A stretch of DNA of 64,000 nucleotides from Ruegeria haliotis (GTDB taxonomy: Bacteria; Pseudomonadota; Alphaproteobacteria; Rhodobacterales; Rhodobacteraceae): NCBI RefSeq assembly GCF_013377785.1, contig NZ_JABXWT010000002.1, positions 205,505-269,504 on the forward strand, in the 5' to 3' direction. Shown here one piece after another: positions 46,779 to 57,701 of this stretch. Each line of letters opens with the position of its first letter. The first letter of the stretch is position 1. The notes under the pieces were generated by a model. The model saw only the letters and a program-made list of their open reading frames with translations, was not told the origin of the DNA and ran no database searches. The translations under genes and the position numbers were made by a program.

Positions 46779-47947
46779 TCAGCGTAAATGACGCACGTGA
46801 GCTGCTTTTTGATCTGGTCGCACCTCTTCCTGCTGAACACACTCCACTGGCGAAATCCGCCGGTCGTGTTCTGGCACAGGACGTTGTCGCCACCCGGAAT
46901 CAGCCCCCGTTCGCCGCATCGTCAATGGATGGTTATGCGGTAAAGGCAGCCGAAGTCGAACGGCACGCGATGTTCAAGATCGTCGGTGAATCTGCGGCCG
47001 GGCGACGGTTTGACGGATCGGTCGGACCCGGTCAGGCCGTTCGCATCTTTACTGGCGCACCCGTTCCTGAAGGCGCTGATTTCGTTGTCATTCAGGAAGA
47101 TACCGAAAGGCGCGGCGATCTGATCACAATCACCGACGCCCCCGGCCCCAAAGTCAATATACGGCCGACAGGTGTTGATTTCACCAAAGGCACGACTATC
47201 TCGGCGCCCCGCCTGATCCGCGCAGAAGATGTGGCGCTGATGGCTGCGATGAATATCCCGCAGGTACCGGTTACCCAGAGGCCGGAAATCGCACTGATCT
47301 CGACAGGAGACGAACTGGTCATGCCCGGTGAAACGCCCGGCCCTGACCAGATCATCGCATCGAACACCTTCGGATTGCAGGCATTGCTGGAAGATCTCGG
47401 AGCCCGTGTTCGCATCCTGCCTATTGCACAGGACACAGTGTCTTCACTGGAAACCGCCTTTGATCTGGCCCGGGGTGCTGATCTGGTGGTGACAATCGGT
47501 GGGGCGTCGGTGGGCGATTACGACCTGGTTTCGGACGTTTCACACGGTCTGGGGATGGAGCGGTCATTCTACAAAATCCGCATGCGCCCGGGCAAACCGC
47601 TGATGGCGGGCCGTTTGGGTGATGCGGCAATGGTCGGCCTGCCCGGAAATCCGGTGAGTGCGATGGTGTGCGGATATCTGTTTCTGGCCCCGATGGTGCG
47701 GCGAATGTTGGGGCTGGATCAAGTCCTGACTTCGTTTCAGCGCGCCAAGCTGACCGAACCACTGCCCGCCAACGGCCCGCGCGAGCATTACATGCGGGCA
47801 ATACTGGATGAAAACGGCATCCGCGCATGTCCGGATCAGGACAGCTCATTGCTGAGTGTGCTGGCCGAGGCGAACGCGCTTTTGGTACGTCCGCCACAGG
47901 ATTCCACGCAAAAGACCGGGGATGAGGTTCTGTACCTCCCTCTCTAA
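46775..47947 (+). CDS. moeA: Molybdopterin molybdenumtransferase
   Basis: The 390-residue enzyme inserts molybdate into adenylated molybdopterin. Marks are [47 protein letters not shown] and [12 protein letters not shown]. It has the usual four-domain length. It is the end of the overlapping trp-moa run; the lexA promoter lies just after its stop. Confidence 0.96.
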   Translation: MISVNDARELLFDLVAPLPAEHTPLAKSAGRVLAQDVVATRNQPPFAASSMDGYAVKAAEVERHAMFKIVGESAAGRRFDGSVGPGQAVRIFTGAPVPEGADFVVIQEDTERRGDLITITDAPGPKVNIRPTGVDFTKGTTISAPRLIRAEDVALMAAMNIPQVPVTQRPEIALISTGDELVMPGETPGPDQIIASNTFGLQALLEDLGARVRILPIAQDTVSSLETAFDLARGADLVVTIGGASVGDYDLVSDVSHGLGMERSFYKIRMRPGKPLMAGRLGDAAMVGLPGNPVSAMVCGYLFLAPMVRRMLGLDQVLTSFQRAKLTEPLPANGPREHYMRAILDENGIRACPDQDSSLLSVLAEANALLVRPPQDSTQKTGDEVLYLPL

Positions 47948-47963
47948 AGCTCATGCAAATCAG

Positions 47964-47992
47964 TTGACACAAAACGTGAACATGCGTAGAAC
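47964..47992 (+). promoter_or_regulatory. lexA promoter with SOS box
   Basis: TTGACA (47964-47969), a 17-base spacer and TAGAAC (47987-47992) form a good promoter. GAAC-N7-GAAC (47978-47992) is the alphaproteobacterial SOS box read on the opposite strand (GTTC-N7-GTTC) and covers the -10, so LexA would repress its own gene. Confidence 0.85.
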
Positions 47993-48025
47993 AAAAGAAA
48001 ACGCATGAGCGACGAGGTGTGAGCG

Positions 48026-48724
48026 ATGCTGACCAAGAAGCAATTGGATTTGCTGGAATTCATCCACAAACGCGTGCAGGCGGACGGTGTTCCGCCCAGT
48101 TTCGACGAAATGAAGACCGCGCTGGACCTGCGATCGAAATCCGGCATCCACCGGTTGATCACCGCACTGGAAGAACGCGGCTTCATCCGGCGTCTCGCAC
48201 ACCGCGCCCGCGCCATCGAGATTGTGAAGCTACCCGAAAGCTTGGGCGGCGAGCCGACCGTCGGGTTTAACCCGCGCGTTATCGAAGGCGACAAGCCGAC
48301 CGGATCACGTCCGGCGAATTTCGAACCGGTCTCGGTTGATGCGATGGAATTACCCGTGATGGGCCGGATCGCTGCGGGTGTCCCGATCGAAGCGATCAGC
48401 CATGTCTCTCATCAGGTTGCCGTACCCGGACCGATGGTATCTGGTCAGGGCCAACACTATGCGCTGGAGGTTCAAGGGGACTCGATGATTGATGCCGGGA
48501 TCAATGACGGTGACGTGGTCGTTATCCGCGAAACGTCTGTTGCGGATAATGGTGACATCGTAGTCGCACTGGTCGAAGATCAGGAAGCCACTCTGAAACG
48601 GTTCTTCCGTCGCGGTCACGCCATCGCGTTGGAAGCGGCGAACCCAGCCTATGAAACGCGCGTTCTGCCCGAAGATAAGGTCAAGGTTCAGGGACGGCTG
48701 GTGGGTCTGATCCGCACTTATTGA
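48026..48724 (+). CDS. lexA: LexA repressor
   Basis: The 232-residue repressor has a winged-helix DNA-binding domain (about residues 1-66, with [20 protein letters not shown]) and a C-terminal S24 self-cleavage domain. The scissile bond is A117-G118 in RIAAGVP, the nucleophile S153 in GDSMIDAG and the base K191 in EATLKRFF. It is repressed by itself through the SOS box upstream. It converges with comEC, sharing seven bases. Confidence 0.97.
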   Translation: MLTKKQLDLLEFIHKRVQADGVPPSFDEMKTALDLRSKSGIHRLITALEERGFIRRLAHRARAIEIVKLPESLGGEPTVGFNPRVIEGDKPTGSRPANFEPVSVDAMELPVMGRIAAGVPIEAISHVSHQVAVPGPMVSGQGQHYALEVQGDSMIDAGINDGDVVVIRETSVADNGDIVVALVEDQEATLKRFFRRGHAIALEAANPAYETRVLPEDKVKVQGRLVGLIRTY

Positions 48725-50769
48725 TTCCGTTCGGACCGGCGGTCCCCGAAGTGTTTCGGGGACCAAAGCCGATAACCGGTCATCTCGGCGCTGGTTGTCA
48801 TCTGCCCATCTGAAAAAGACAGGCTGCCGGTCTCAAGCAACCGGTCGGGGTCGAACACCCCGCATTTGCCTTTCAGGTCCACAGCGACTGCGGACACGAT
48901 GATCTGGTTCTCGTAGCATTCATCAAAAACGCGCGCTGCGCGCTTTCCGGTCAGGTGAATCAGCTCCTTATCGTTCAAGCTAAACCGCTGGACAACGCCC
49001 GTGTCCTGCGGCCACCGAAGGGCCGCTTGCGTTTGGTCCACGCCGTCGCCATCGTTTTCCAGCCAGACTGTCGCGACAAATCCGCTGCCTTTCTTCTTGC
49101 TCAATGCACGGCCTTCATCTGTCATGACACCCACAAGGCCACCGGATGCGGCCACCAGCACTTTCGGACGATGCCCCGAGTCCCACAACAGAAAGGCCGC
49201 AAGGACTGGCACAACACCAACCCATCTCAAACGACCCTGCCACAGCGCGAGCGACAACGCCCCCAGCGCGATGAGCGGAAGCACAAACCACGGCGGGCTG
49301 ACCACAAATCCTTGCGCCCCATCCAATCCCGACACCCAGTCAGACACGGACAGAATCCAGCGCAATCCAATGCCCATGACGGTCAATCCAATCGCTTCTA
49401 GACCGAAAGGCGCCAACAGCGCCGCGACAACGGCAGCCGGAACAACAATTGTCCCCATGACGGGCACAGACAGAACATTCGCAAGCAGCCCATAATGGGA
49501 CATCGTATTGAAATGTGCCGCCCCAATCGGGGCGGTCGCCAGCCCGGCGATAGCCGAAGACAACAGCACTCCGGCAACAGGTTTCAGCCAGTTTGGACCG
49601 GGTATGGGGCCCAGATCCCGCAGGGCACCGAAGATGGCCACCAGAGCCGTTGTCGCGGCAAACGACATCTGGAACCCCGGGCTGAGCAAAGATTCAGGGC
49701 GCAGGAACAGCACGATCCAAGCCGCAACAGCGACGGCTCGCAATGATATTGCGCGTCGGTCGATCAGCACGGCGCCCAACATGACGCTGACCATGACAAA
49801 AGCCCGCTCGGTGGCGACGTTGCCGCCTGACAGCATCAGATAAATGACGGCCGCCACCAATGCGCAGACCGCAGCCACCTTACGTACAGGAACACGCAAC
49901 GCCAGTGCCGGGACCGCAGACAGACCGATCCGGACGGTTACAAATATGAAGCCGGTCAACAAGCCCATATGCAGGCCCGAGATTGCGAGCAGGTGAGCCA
50001 GGTTCGACGCCCGTAACCCATTCAGGGCCGCCTGCCCCATGCCGCTGCGATCTCCGGTCGTGACGGCGGCAGCAAAACCGCCCACTTCACCCGGAAGAAC
50101 ATCGCGAACCCTCTGCGAAATCGCCATACGCCAAGCCGTGACCCGGACACCCTTGGTCCCATCCCGAGCCGGCGCAACGGTTACGATGGGCACGCGCGTG
50201 TACCCCACAGCGCCCAGACGCTGAAACCATGCATGACGGCGGAAATCAAAGCCACCGGGTTCAACCGGACCTTGCGGAGGTGACAGATGCGCAGTCGTCA
50301 TGATCCGTTGGCCTGGTGTGATCAGGCCCGCGTCACCATGAACGGAAAGACGGATGCGCTGCGGTCTGCGGTCCTGAGGCACGTCCCCTATCCGCACCTG
50401 GTCCAGCGTCAATCGCAGCGCATCCGAGGCAGAGCGGTCCATGGCAACGACCCTCCCCTCGACAGGTCCGTAGTAACGCCAGGACAGTACGGGCTCTGCC
50501 ACCATATGGGCGCGCGCACCTGCCAGTATGAACCCGGCAACGACCAGCGCCCCCCCCATTGCCAACGATCCCCATCCTTGCGACAGCACGCGGCACAAGC
50601 TGATCAGCATGATCCCCAAGCAGGCGAGACCAGCATAAACCGGCCAGTCTGGCTCAAACCGCAGACCAAAATAAAGGCCGATCCCGACGGCCAGACAGAC
50701 CGGCGACCACGGAAACAAATACCCGGTCTGGTTCAGCAGCGCGGTCTCGATCCGTGCAAGAACACGCAT
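48718..50769 (-). CDS. comEC: ComEC/Rec2 family competence protein
   Basis: The 683-residue membrane protein has the DUF4131 N-terminal region, then the ComEC core with [19 protein letters not shown] and [21 protein letters not shown]. About ten membrane segments are visible. The C-terminal part after residue 530 is a shortened region lacking a recognisable metallo-beta-lactamase HxHxDH motif. ComEC forms the inner-membrane DNA channel in transformation. ATG 50769 is the start and the gene is divergent from gltX. Confidence 0.9.
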   Translation of the reverse strand: MRVLARIETALLNQTGYLFPWSPVCLAVGIGLYFGLRFEPDWPVYAGLACLGIMLISLCRVLSQGWGSLAMGGALVVAGFILAGARAHMVAEPVLSWRYYGPVEGRVVAMDRSASDALRLTLDQVRIGDVPQDRRPQRIRLSVHGDAGLITPGQRIMTTAHLSPPQGPVEPGGFDFRRHAWFQRLGAVGYTRVPIVTVAPARDGTKGVRVTAWRMAISQRVRDVLPGEVGGFAAAVTTGDRSGMGQAALNGLRASNLAHLLAISGLHMGLLTGFIFVTVRIGLSAVPALALRVPVRKVAAVCALVAAVIYLMLSGGNVATERAFVMVSVMLGAVLIDRRAISLRAVAVAAWIVLFLRPESLLSPGFQMSFAATTALVAIFGALRDLGPIPGPNWLKPVAGVLLSSAIAGLATAPIGAAHFNTMSHYGLLANVLSVPVMGTIVVPAAVVAALLAPFGLEAIGLTVMGIGLRWILSVSDWVSGLDGAQGFVVSPPWFVLPLIALGALSLALWQGRLRWVGVVPVLAAFLLWDSGHRPKVLVAASGGLVGVMTDEGRALSKKKGSGFVATVWLENDGDGVDQTQAALRWPQDTGVVQRFSLNDKELIHLTGKRAARVFDECYENQIIVSAVAVDLKGKCGVFDPDRLLETGSLSFSDGQMTTSAEMTGYRLWSPKHFGDRRSERNQ

Positions 50770-50847
50770 GGTTGCCCCCGTCCTTCGGGCTCGTTAGACA
50801 GGCGCCAAACTATGCCCTTTGCGGTTACCAAAAGGTTAATCAACACA

Positions 50848-52248
50848 ATGTCCGATCAGGTCGTCACCCGCTTTGCCCCCTCTCCCACCGGATTTCTGCA
50901 TATCGGTGGCGCGCGCACTGCGCTGTTCAACTGGCTTTATGCGCGTGGCCGTGGCGGCAAGTTTCTGCTGCGGATCGAAGACACCGACCGCGAAAGGTCA
51001 ACCCCCGAAGCCACAGCAGCCATCTTGCAAGGGATGGAGTGGCTTGGGCTTGATCACGACGGTGATGTGACCTCTCAATTCGAGGGTGCGGCACGTCACG
51101 CCGAGGTGGCGCAACAGTTGCTGGCCGAGGGCAAAGCCTACAAGTGCTTCGCGACCCAAGATGAAATTGCCGCGTTCCGCGAGCAAGCGAAGGCGGAGGG
51201 CAAATCCACCCTGTTCCGCAGCCCTTGGCGGGATGCTGACCCTACCAGCCATCCGGACGCCCCATTCGCCATTCGCATCAAAGCACCGCAAGATGGCATC
51301 ACCGTGATCAAAGATCAGGTCCAGGGTGACGTCACCATCCGAAATGATCAACTGGACGACATGATCCTGCTGCGCTCGGACGGCACGCCCGTCTACATGC
51401 TTGCCGTGGTGGTCGACGACCATGACATGGGCGTCACACATGTGATCCGGGGCGACGATCACCTCAACAACGCCGCACGTCAGATGATGATCTATGAGGC
51501 GATGGGCTGGAACGTCCCGGTTTGGGCCCATATTCCGTTGATTCACGGACCAGACGGCAAGAAGCTCAGTAAGCGTCACGGTGCCTTGGGCGCTCAGGAA
51601 TATCAGGCGATGGGCTATCCCGCCGCAGGCATGCGCAACTATCTAGCGCGTCTGGGTTGGAGCCACGGGGACGACGAATTCTTTACCGATAGCCAAGCCA
51701 AGGAGTGGTTCGACCTGGATGGAATCGGCAAAAGCCCGGCGCGTTTCGATCTAAAAAAGCTGGAAAACCTGTGCGGACAGCATGCCGCAATCTCGGATGA
51801 TGCCGCATTGCGGCATGAGATCGAAGGATATTTGGCCGCAGCCGGGCTTCCACTTCTCACGCAGACACAATCTGGTGATCTGGAACGTGCGATGTATTGC
51901 CTCAAGGATCGCGCCCGCACTTTCCCGGAACTGCTTGAAAAAGCGCATTTTGTCCTGACAGAACGTCCCATCGTCCCCGACGAAAAGGCGGCAAAGGCCC
52001 TGGCTTCTGTATCCGACGGTATACTGGAAGAATTGACGCCGCAGTTGCAAAATGCTAGCTGGTCCCGAAGCGAACTGGAGGAGGCCCTGAATTCCTTTGC
52101 CGAGGCAAGGGGACTCAAGTTCGGCAAACTGGCAGGCCCGCTTCGGGCTGCTTTGGCAGGCCGGGCCGTTACTCCTTCGGTTTTTGACATGATGCTTGTG
52201 CTGGGTCAGGACGAAACCCTGGCGCGGCTTTCTGAGGCAGCGAAGTAA
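50848..52248 (+). CDS. gltX: Glutamyl-tRNA synthetase
   Basis: The 466-residue class Ic synthetase has the HIGH-type motif [31 protein letters not shown] and [11 protein letters not shown] (KLSKR). It charges tRNA-Glu. ATG 50848 has AAAAGG upstream; the upstream open frame from 50287 is inside comEC and spurious. Alphaproteobacteria often carry two copies, one specialised for tRNA-Gln; this window shows only one. Confidence 0.96.
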   Translation: MSDQVVTRFAPSPTGFLHIGGARTALFNWLYARGRGGKFLLRIEDTDRERSTPEATAAILQGMEWLGLDHDGDVTSQFEGAARHAEVAQQLLAEGKAYKCFATQDEIAAFREQAKAEGKSTLFRSPWRDADPTSHPDAPFAIRIKAPQDGITVIKDQVQGDVTIRNDQLDDMILLRSDGTPVYMLAVVVDDHDMGVTHVIRGDDHLNNAARQMMIYEAMGWNVPVWAHIPLIHGPDGKKLSKRHGALGAQEYQAMGYPAAGMRNYLARLGWSHGDDEFFTDSQAKEWFDLDGIGKSPARFDLKKLENLCGQHAAISDDAALRHEIEGYLAAAGLPLLTQTQSGDLERAMYCLKDRARTFPELLEKAHFVLTERPIVPDEKAAKALASVSDGILEELTPQLQNASWSRSELEEALNSFAEARGLKFGKLAGPLRAALAGRAVTPSVFDMMLVLGQDETLARLSEAAK

Positions 52249-52293
52249 ACCCAATCTTCATAGTCGGGTAACGCTGCTCCGCTAACACCCGGA

Positions 52294-52311
52294 CTGCGCG
52301 TCAAGGCGCAG
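52294..52311 (+). terminator. Weak hairpin between gltX and gltA
   Basis: CTGCGC (52294-52299) pairs with GCGCAG (52306-52311). No T tract follows, so read-through to gltA is likely. Confidence 0.3.
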
Positions 52312-52370
52312 CCGTTGCCCGCAAGGTCGGACAGCGATCCGATCTGCGCATGAATGAAGAAGGGACAACT

Positions 52371-53666
52371 ATGACTGATAGCAACAAAACAGCCACTTTG
52401 ACTGTTCATGGCAAAGACTATGAGTTGCCGGTTCATTCTCCGACCGCTGGACCTGATGTTGTCGACATCCGCAAGCTGTATAGCGAAGCGGGTGTGTTTA
52501 CGTATGACCCGGGCTTCACCTCGACCGCCAGTTGCGACAGCACCATCACCTATATCGATGGTGAAAAGGGCGAGTTGCTGCACCGCGGATATCCGATTGA
52601 TCAATTGGCAGGGAAATCTCATTTCCTCGAAGTCTGCTACCTGCTGCTGTACGGCGAGCTGCCGGTCGCCAAGGATCTGGAAAAATTCGAATCCACGATC
52701 ACCCATCACACTATGCTGCATGAACAGATGCAGTATTTTTATCGCGGCTTCCGCCGGGATGCGCACCCGATGGCAATCATGGTCGGTGTTGTGGGTGCAA
52801 TGTCAGCGTTCTATCACGATTCGACCGATATCTCGGACCCGCATCAGCGTGAGGTCGCCTCGCACCGTTTGATCGCCAAGATGCCGACCATCGCGGCCTG
52901 GGCCTTTAAGTATCACATCGGTCAGCCGTTCATCTATCCACGCAATGATATGGATTATGCGTCCAACTTCTTGCGCATGTGCTTTGCCGTTCCGGCCGAA
53001 GATTACGAAGTGAATCCCATCCTGAGCCGTGCGATGGATCGGATTTTCACCCTGCACGCAGATCACGAACAGAATGCGTCAACATCGACCGTGCGTTTGG
53101 CCTCATCCTCGGGTGCAAACCCATTCGCGGCAATTGCCGCTGGCATCGCCTGTCTTTGGGGCCCCGCCCATGGTGGCGCCAACCAGGCATGCCTGGAAAT
53201 GCTGGAAGAGATCGGCACCGTTGACCGCATCCCCGAGTACATCGATCGCGCCAAGGACAAGAGTGATCCGTTCCGCCTGATGGGCTTTGGCCACCGGGTC
53301 TACAAGAACTTTGACCCCCGCGCGAAAGTGATGAAACAGTCGGCGGACGAGGTGCTGGATCTGCTGGGGATTGAAGACAACCCGAAACTGCAGGTCGCCA
53401 AGGCGCTTGAGAAACAGGCCCTGGAAGATCCGTATTTTGCCGACAAGAAACTGTTCCCGAACGTGGACTTCTATTCGGGCATCATCCTCGAGGCGATGGG
53501 CTTCCCGACCTCGATGTTCACACCGATCTTCGCCCTGTCACGCACCGTCGGCTGGGTCAGCCAGTGGAAAGAGATGATCGCCGATCCTCAAAACAAGATC
53601 GGTCGCCCTCGTCAGCTGTATCTGGGCGAAACAAACCGCGATTATGTCGATATCGAAAATCGCTGA
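52371..53666 (+). CDS. gltA: Citrate synthase
   Basis: The 431-residue type II (NADH-sensitive class) enzyme has [35 protein letters not shown] and [14 protein letters not shown]. The catalytic His and Asp fall in these stretches (H in HADH, H in GPAHGG, D in the FYSG(I) region). It joins oxaloacetate and acetyl-CoA at the entry of the citric acid cycle. ATG 52371 has GAAGGGAC upstream. It ends with a very strong terminator. Confidence 0.97.
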   Translation: MTDSNKTATLTVHGKDYELPVHSPTAGPDVVDIRKLYSEAGVFTYDPGFTSTASCDSTITYIDGEKGELLHRGYPIDQLAGKSHFLEVCYLLLYGELPVAKDLEKFESTITHHTMLHEQMQYFYRGFRRDAHPMAIMVGVVGAMSAFYHDSTDISDPHQREVASHRLIAKMPTIAAWAFKYHIGQPFIYPRNDMDYASNFLRMCFAVPAEDYEVNPILSRAMDRIFTLHADHEQNASTSTVRLASSSGANPFAAIAAGIACLWGPAHGGANQACLEMLEEIGTVDRIPEYIDRAKDKSDPFRLMGFGHRVYKNFDPRAKVMKQSADEVLDLLGIEDNPKLQVAKALEKQALEDPYFADKKLFPNVDFYSGIILEAMGFPTSMFTPIFALSRTVGWVSQWKEMIADPQNKIGRPRQLYLGETNRDYVDIENR

Positions 53667-53685
53667 TCGCAAACGGACAAAGCAC

Positions 53686-53717
53686 AAACGCCCCGGATTC
53701 TCCGGGGCGTTTTTTTG
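53686..53717. terminator. gltA terminator
   Basis: AAACGCCCCGG (53686-53696) pairs with CCGGGGCGTTT (53702-53712) around ATTCT, then TTTTT. AAA on the 5' side lets it serve the converging radical SAM gene as well. Confidence 0.92.
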
Positions 53718-54785
53718 TCAGAACAGGCTGAGTTGATCGCCGGCCTGCGGTGGCTTTGTAAACAAATCACATCGCAGCGGCTCCGAATGCGTGTCCAGCC
53801 CCAAACGCTTTACTGCCAGCTTGAACCGTTTGGCGATCATCTGGGCATATTCGCCCTCACCCCGCATTCTATGTCCCCAGCGTGGATCATATTCCCGCCC
53901 ACCATGCATCTCGCGCAACTGAGACATGACCTTTTCCGCCCGCGCAGGTTCATGTGTTGCCAACCACTCCTGCCACAGCTGCGATACCTCCCTTGGCAAC
54001 CGCAGCATGATCCAGCTGGCCGCATCAGCACCCGCATCCCGTCCGGCCTCCAGCAACTGTTCCAATTCGTGATCGGTCAGGCCCGGTACCACTGGCGAAG
54101 TCATCACCCGCACCGGAATGCCAGCCTGTGTCAGGTTACGTATCATGTGTAATCGACGTGCGGGTGACGGCGCGCGAGGCTCCATCCGTCGCGACAGATC
54201 GGCATCCAGCGTCGTTAGCGAAACCCCGACCCGCACAAGGCCCCGTCTGGCCATGTCGCTTAGAATCTCCAGATCCCGCTCGATCAATGCCCCCTTGGTA
54301 ACAATGGCTGCGGGATGGTTGAAACTATTCAACACCTCAAGACAGGACCTTGTGATCAAACGGGATTTCTCGATCGGTTGATAGGGGTCCGTATTTGTCC
54401 CCAACGCAATGGGTGCAACCCGGTATGCTTTGGCACAAAGCTCATGGCGCAAAATCTCTGGCGCGTTCGGGCGTGCGATCAGGCGTGTTTCGAAATCCAA
54501 TCCAGCCGACAATCCGAGATAAGCATGCGTTGGACGGGCAAAGCAGTAGACACACCCATGCTCGCACCCTCGATATGGATTGATCGACCGGTCGAATGGC
54601 AAATCCGGCGAACGGTTATAGGTGATCAGGCTGCGCGCGACCTCGTCCCGAACCTCGGTCCGGAGCGGAGGCAGATCCTCATCCCTGTCCCAACCATCAT
54701 CTGCTGCAACTGTCGCAAACCGCTCGAAGCGGCCAGCATCGTTCGATGCTGTACCTCGACCGCGGATATTGGGATGTCCATTCAT
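53718..54785 (-). CDS. PA0069 family radical SAM protein
   Basis: The 355-residue protein has a radical SAM 4Fe-4S motif CEHGCVYC (C-x3-C-x2-C) after INPYRG, then SAM-binding TNTDPYQPIEKS and the C-terminal WGHRMRGEGEYAQM. This is the PA0069 (Rv2578c-like) family of unknown function. ATG 54785 with AAGGCG is preferred to the upstream frame at 54821. It converges with gltA and is divergent from the corrinoid protein gene. Confidence 0.88.
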   Translation of the reverse strand: MNGHPNIRGRGTASNDAGRFERFATVAADDGWDRDEDLPPLRTEVRDEVARSLITYNRSPDLPFDRSINPYRGCEHGCVYCFARPTHAYLGLSAGLDFETRLIARPNAPEILRHELCAKAYRVAPIALGTNTDPYQPIEKSRLITRSCLEVLNSFNHPAAIVTKGALIERDLEILSDMARRGLVRVGVSLTTLDADLSRRMEPRAPSPARRLHMIRNLTQAGIPVRVMTSPVVPGLTDHELEQLLEAGRDAGADAASWIMLRLPREVSQLWQEWLATHEPARAEKVMSQLREMHGGREYDPRWGHRMRGEGEYAQMIAKRFKLAVKRLGLDTHSEPLRCDLFTKPPQAGDQLSLF

Positions 54786-55093
54786 TTGTTCGCCTTTTGT
54801 TCTTATCTTGAACGTACCCAAAGCAGAGGCAATCTACAAGTCACGCGAGTGCACGGGTCATGGGCCTGCAGAAACGAAGCATAAGTGTGGTGACTTTTCG
54901 ATTCTGACCGCAACCTGAACCAAATGCAGGATGATCTTGCAGATTATTCCGTCGAGTAACCGCAAATTTTATCATATAGGTCGGTCCCGAAACCGCCGAG
55001 GTCGCAATCGTCACAGTCAAACTGCGACGTTTTAGCCAAAACGGAAAAAATGCCACCAAGGGCCGATAGCCCGAACAGCTCAGGGAATACCCC
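54786..55093. other. Divergent intergenic region, radical SAM / corrinoid gene
   Basis: About 308 bases without a supported gene. It must hold the promoters of both flanking genes. A minus-strand frame (54841-55113) overlaps the corrinoid start and is rejected. I see no cobalamin riboswitch motif. Confidence 0.5.
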
Positions 55094-55792
55094 ATGTCCG
55101 ATGAAGAAGACATCGTCCTGTCCGAACTGAACGACGACGAACTTGTCGAGCAAATGTTTGATGATCTTTATGACGGCCTGAAAGAAGAGATCGAAGAAGG
55201 CGTGAACATCCTGCTGGAACGCGGATGGACCCCTTATGACATCCTGACCAAGGCACTGGTCGGTGGCATGACGATTGTTGGGCATGACTTCCGCGACGGT
55301 ATCCTGTTCGTCCCCGAAGTTCTGCTGGCCGCCAATGCCATGAAAGGCGGCATGACGATCCTCAAGCCTTTGCTGGCTGAAACCGGCGCCCCCCGTGTGG
55401 GCAAGATGGTTATTGGTACCGTCAAGGGCGACATCCACGATATCGGCAAAAACCTCGTCTCGATGATGATGGAAGGCGCTGGCTTTGAAGTGGTCGATCT
55501 GGGTATCAACAACCCAGTCGAGAACTATCTGGAAGCGCTGGAAGCCGAACAGCCCGACATTCTGGGCATGTCCGCCCTGCTGACCACCACGATGCCTTAT
55601 ATGAAAGTCGTGATCGACACGCTGGTTGAACAGGGCCTGCGCGAAGAATATGTTGTTCTGGTTGGCGGTGCGCCGTTGAACGAAGAATTCGGCAAAGCAA
55701 TCGGCGCGGACGGATATTGCCGCGATGCAGCCGTGGCCGTGGAAATGGCCAAGGATTTCATGTCGCGCAAGCACAATCAGCTAGCGGGCTGA
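55094..55792 (+). CDS. Corrinoid (B12-binding) methyl-carrier protein, MttC/MtaC-like
   Basis: The 232-residue protein has an N-terminal methionine-synthase-like helical cap (residues about 15-95) and a C-terminal B12-binding Rossmann domain. The base-off histidine is H115 in GDIHDIGKN, with LGMSALLTTTM (loop) and VVLVGGAPLN (tail). The acidic N-terminus is MSDEEDIVLSELNDDELVE. Such proteins carry a methyl group between a substrate-specific methyltransferase (MttB, MtaB or MtgB types) and an acceptor such as tetrahydrofolate. It stands alone except for the DUF1638 gene 145 bases downstream. Confidence 0.93.
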   Translation: MSDEEDIVLSELNDDELVEQMFDDLYDGLKEEIEEGVNILLERGWTPYDILTKALVGGMTIVGHDFRDGILFVPEVLLAANAMKGGMTILKPLLAETGAPRVGKMVIGTVKGDIHDIGKNLVSMMMEGAGFEVVDLGINNPVENYLEALEAEQPDILGMSALLTTTMPYMKVVIDTLVEQGLREEYVVLVGGAPLNEEFGKAIGADGYCRDAAVAVEMAKDFMSRKHNQLAG

Positions 55793-55814
55793 CGACACAC
55801 TTCTGGTGTTATCA

Positions 55815-55842
55815 GGCCGCTCGTCACCGAGCGGCCTTTTTT
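55815..55842 (+). terminator. Terminator after the corrinoid protein gene
   Basis: GGCCGCTCG (55815-55823) pairs with CGAGCGGCC (55828-55836) around TCAC, followed by TTTTTT. It separates the corrinoid gene from the DUF1638 gene and suggests partial transcript separation. Confidence 0.93.
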
Positions 55843-55937
55843 GTCTGTGTGTGCAAAAAAACGGGATCACGCCCTTAGGACCAAGGGCTTACTTCGAAGC
55901 AGTCGTTTCAGCCAAGTGCACCCAAAGGGGTATTCGA

Positions 55938-56606
55938 ATGCAACAAGACCGTCTTCCGGATGATACCAGTCTGACAACGCAGGGCTATGCCGACAACGGC
56001 AGCCATGGCCGTATCTTGTTGTTGGCCTGTGGCGCCCTTGCACGGGAAATCCTGGACCTCAAGAAACGCAACGGCTGGGACCACATGGCGCTTACCTGCC
56101 TTCCGGCGATTCTGCATGTGCATCCGGAAAGGATTACGCAGGCAGTCGAAGAGGCGGTGGCCAAACATCGCGATCAGTATGATCAGGTCTTTGTCGTTTA
56201 CGCCGATTGCGGCACCGGCGGCCTGCTGCAGCAAGCGTGCGAGCGGCTGGGGGTCGAAATGGTCAAAGGCCCGCATTGCTATTCCTTCTTCGAAGGAAAT
56301 CAGACCTTCGCAGATCATGGCGATGATGAGACCACAGCCTTTTATCTAACCGATTTCCTTGCCCGGCAATTCGACGCTTTCGTGTGGAAACCGCTGGGGT
56401 TGGACCGGCACCCACAACTGCGCGACATGTATTTCGGGAATTACACCAAGCTGGTTTATCAAGCCCAGACTGATGATCCGGACCTAACCAATCGCGCCCG
56501 TGAGTGTGCGGACCGTATGGGTTTGGCATTCGAGCGGCGCCTGACCGGATACGGGGATCTAGAATCCACTCTGTCCGACTGGGCTAATCGACCGTTCTCA
56601 GATTAA
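55938..56606 (+). CDS. DUF1638 domain protein
   Basis: The 222-residue protein starts after AAAGGGG at ATG 55938; the frame is open further upstream but through the terminator. It has GRILLLACGALAREIL, FVVYADCGTGGLLQQACERLG and FFEGNQTF, the DUF1638 signature. The cysteines of ACGAL, ADCGTGG and GPHCYSF may bind metal or corrinoid-related ligands. The family is often found beside corrinoid methyltransferase genes, but its function is not established. No membrane segment is visible. Confidence 0.8.
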   Translation: MQQDRLPDDTSLTTQGYADNGSHGRILLLACGALAREILDLKKRNGWDHMALTCLPAILHVHPERITQAVEEAVAKHRDQYDQVFVVYADCGTGGLLQQACERLGVEMVKGPHCYSFFEGNQTFADHGDDETTAFYLTDFLARQFDAFVWKPLGLDRHPQLRDMYFGNYTKLVYQAQTDDPDLTNRARECADRMGLAFERRLTGYGDLESTLSDWANRPFSD

Positions 56607-56617
56607 CTCGTTTGGGA

Positions 56618-57028
56618 TCAAGCGTGTTCCTGAGCCACGTCCCGGATGCGTTCGATCATGGAACGCAGCCCGTTGGACCGTTGTGCAGACAAGTGATCAT
56701 TCAATCCCAGCCGCGCCAGTTCACCACCTGCATCCACCTTTGGCACCTCGGCCACTGGAAGACCATTGTAGAGCGAACGTAAAACCGCGATCAGCCCACG
56801 CACGATCAACGCGTCACTGTCCCCGTCAAACGTGAACACCCCACCGTCGATCATCGGGCGTAACCAGACTTGACTGGCACACCCGTTGACCTTTGTGGCC
56901 GGCACTTTGAACGCATCATCCAGCGGCTCCATCGCTTTGCCCTGCTCGATGACGTGGCGGTACCGGTCTTCCCAGTCCTCCAGAAACTCGAAATCCTCGA
57001 CAATGTCTTCAAAGGCGAGCGTTGCCAT
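56618..57028 (-). CDS. sufE: SufE family protein
   Basis: The 136-residue protein is the cysteine desulfurase sulfur acceptor of the SUF Fe-S pathway. The sulfur-carrying C50 lies in VNGCASQVW, and LGLNDHLSAQRSNGLRSM is the conserved C-terminal region. ATG 57028 gives E. coli SufE length; an upstream in-frame ATG at 57052 would add eight residues. The other suf genes are elsewhere. Confidence 0.93.
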   Translation of the reverse strand: MATLAFEDIVEDFEFLEDWEDRYRHVIEQGKAMEPLDDAFKVPATKVNGCASQVWLRPMIDGGVFTFDGDSDALIVRGLIAVLRSLYNGLPVAEVPKVDAGGELARLGLNDHLSAQRSNGLRSMIERIRDVAQEHA

Positions 57029-57167
57029 GGTGCGGCGGTCCTTCCGTTGCATTCACATTTGTGACCTATGCTGACGATAGGCGCCTGTCCAGTCCCCGGT
57101 GTGGCTTTTCAAGGCGAAGAATTTGCGCTAACCCATTGTGTGAATTAGTGCCAAAAGCTGTGGGTCC

Positions 57168-57695
57168 ATGCAAAAATCTCTGTCTTTTCTTTTCGTCGCC
57201 GCTTTGACCCTGTCTGCTTGCAACAGCTGGCGTGACTCGCGGGTTAATCCATCAAACTGGTTTGGCTCCAGCACCCCTGCCCCGGTCGCCGCGACCCCGG
57301 TGGACGAAGCCAACGCTTTGATCCCTAAACAAAAGAGCGGCACAGGTCTGTTCGCACGTTCCGACGCTGAAGACACAAGCGTTCCGATTGCTAAAATCGA
57401 CGAACTGCGGATCGATCCGACACCGTCCGGCGCAATTGTCTACGCCTCGGGCACCGCACAGCGCCAAGGCGCTTACAACGCTCAGTTGGTTCCGGTGGCG
57501 TCAGAAGAAAACGAGAAGAACGGAGTTTTGGAGTTCACGTTTCGGGTTAACTACCCGAAAAGCCAAACACCGCAAGGGTCCGAGCGTACGCGGATGGTGT
57601 CGGATGCCATTAACATCTCGTCACAAGATCTGCAGAGCATACGCCTGGTCCGCGTGGTCGGGCAGCAAAACGCGCTGGAATCGCGACGGCGCTAA
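57168..57695 (+). CDS. Putative lipoprotein of unknown function
   Basis: The 175-residue product has signal sequence MQKSLSFLFVAALTLSAC with lipobox LSAC (C18). The mature protein starts with a Pro/Ala-rich stretch and continues with SGAIVYASGTAQRQGAYNAQLV and RTRMVSDAINISSQDLQ. It resembles a widespread rhodobacterial lipoprotein of no known role. It converges with rnd, six bases apart. Confidence 0.75.
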   Translation: MQKSLSFLFVAALTLSACNSWRDSRVNPSNWFGSSTPAPVAATPVDEANALIPKQKSGTGLFARSDAEDTSVPIAKIDELRIDPTPSGAIVYASGTAQRQGAYNAQLVPVASEENEKNGVLEFTFRVNYPKSQTPQGSERTRMVSDAINISSQDLQSIRLVRVVGQQNALESRRR

Positions 57696-57701
57696 GCGAC
57701 G

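Noticed and set aside
48718..50769. Plus-strand frames within comEC (e.g. 48955-49401, 49508-49843)
   Set aside because: Antisense shadows of a clear membrane protein gene.
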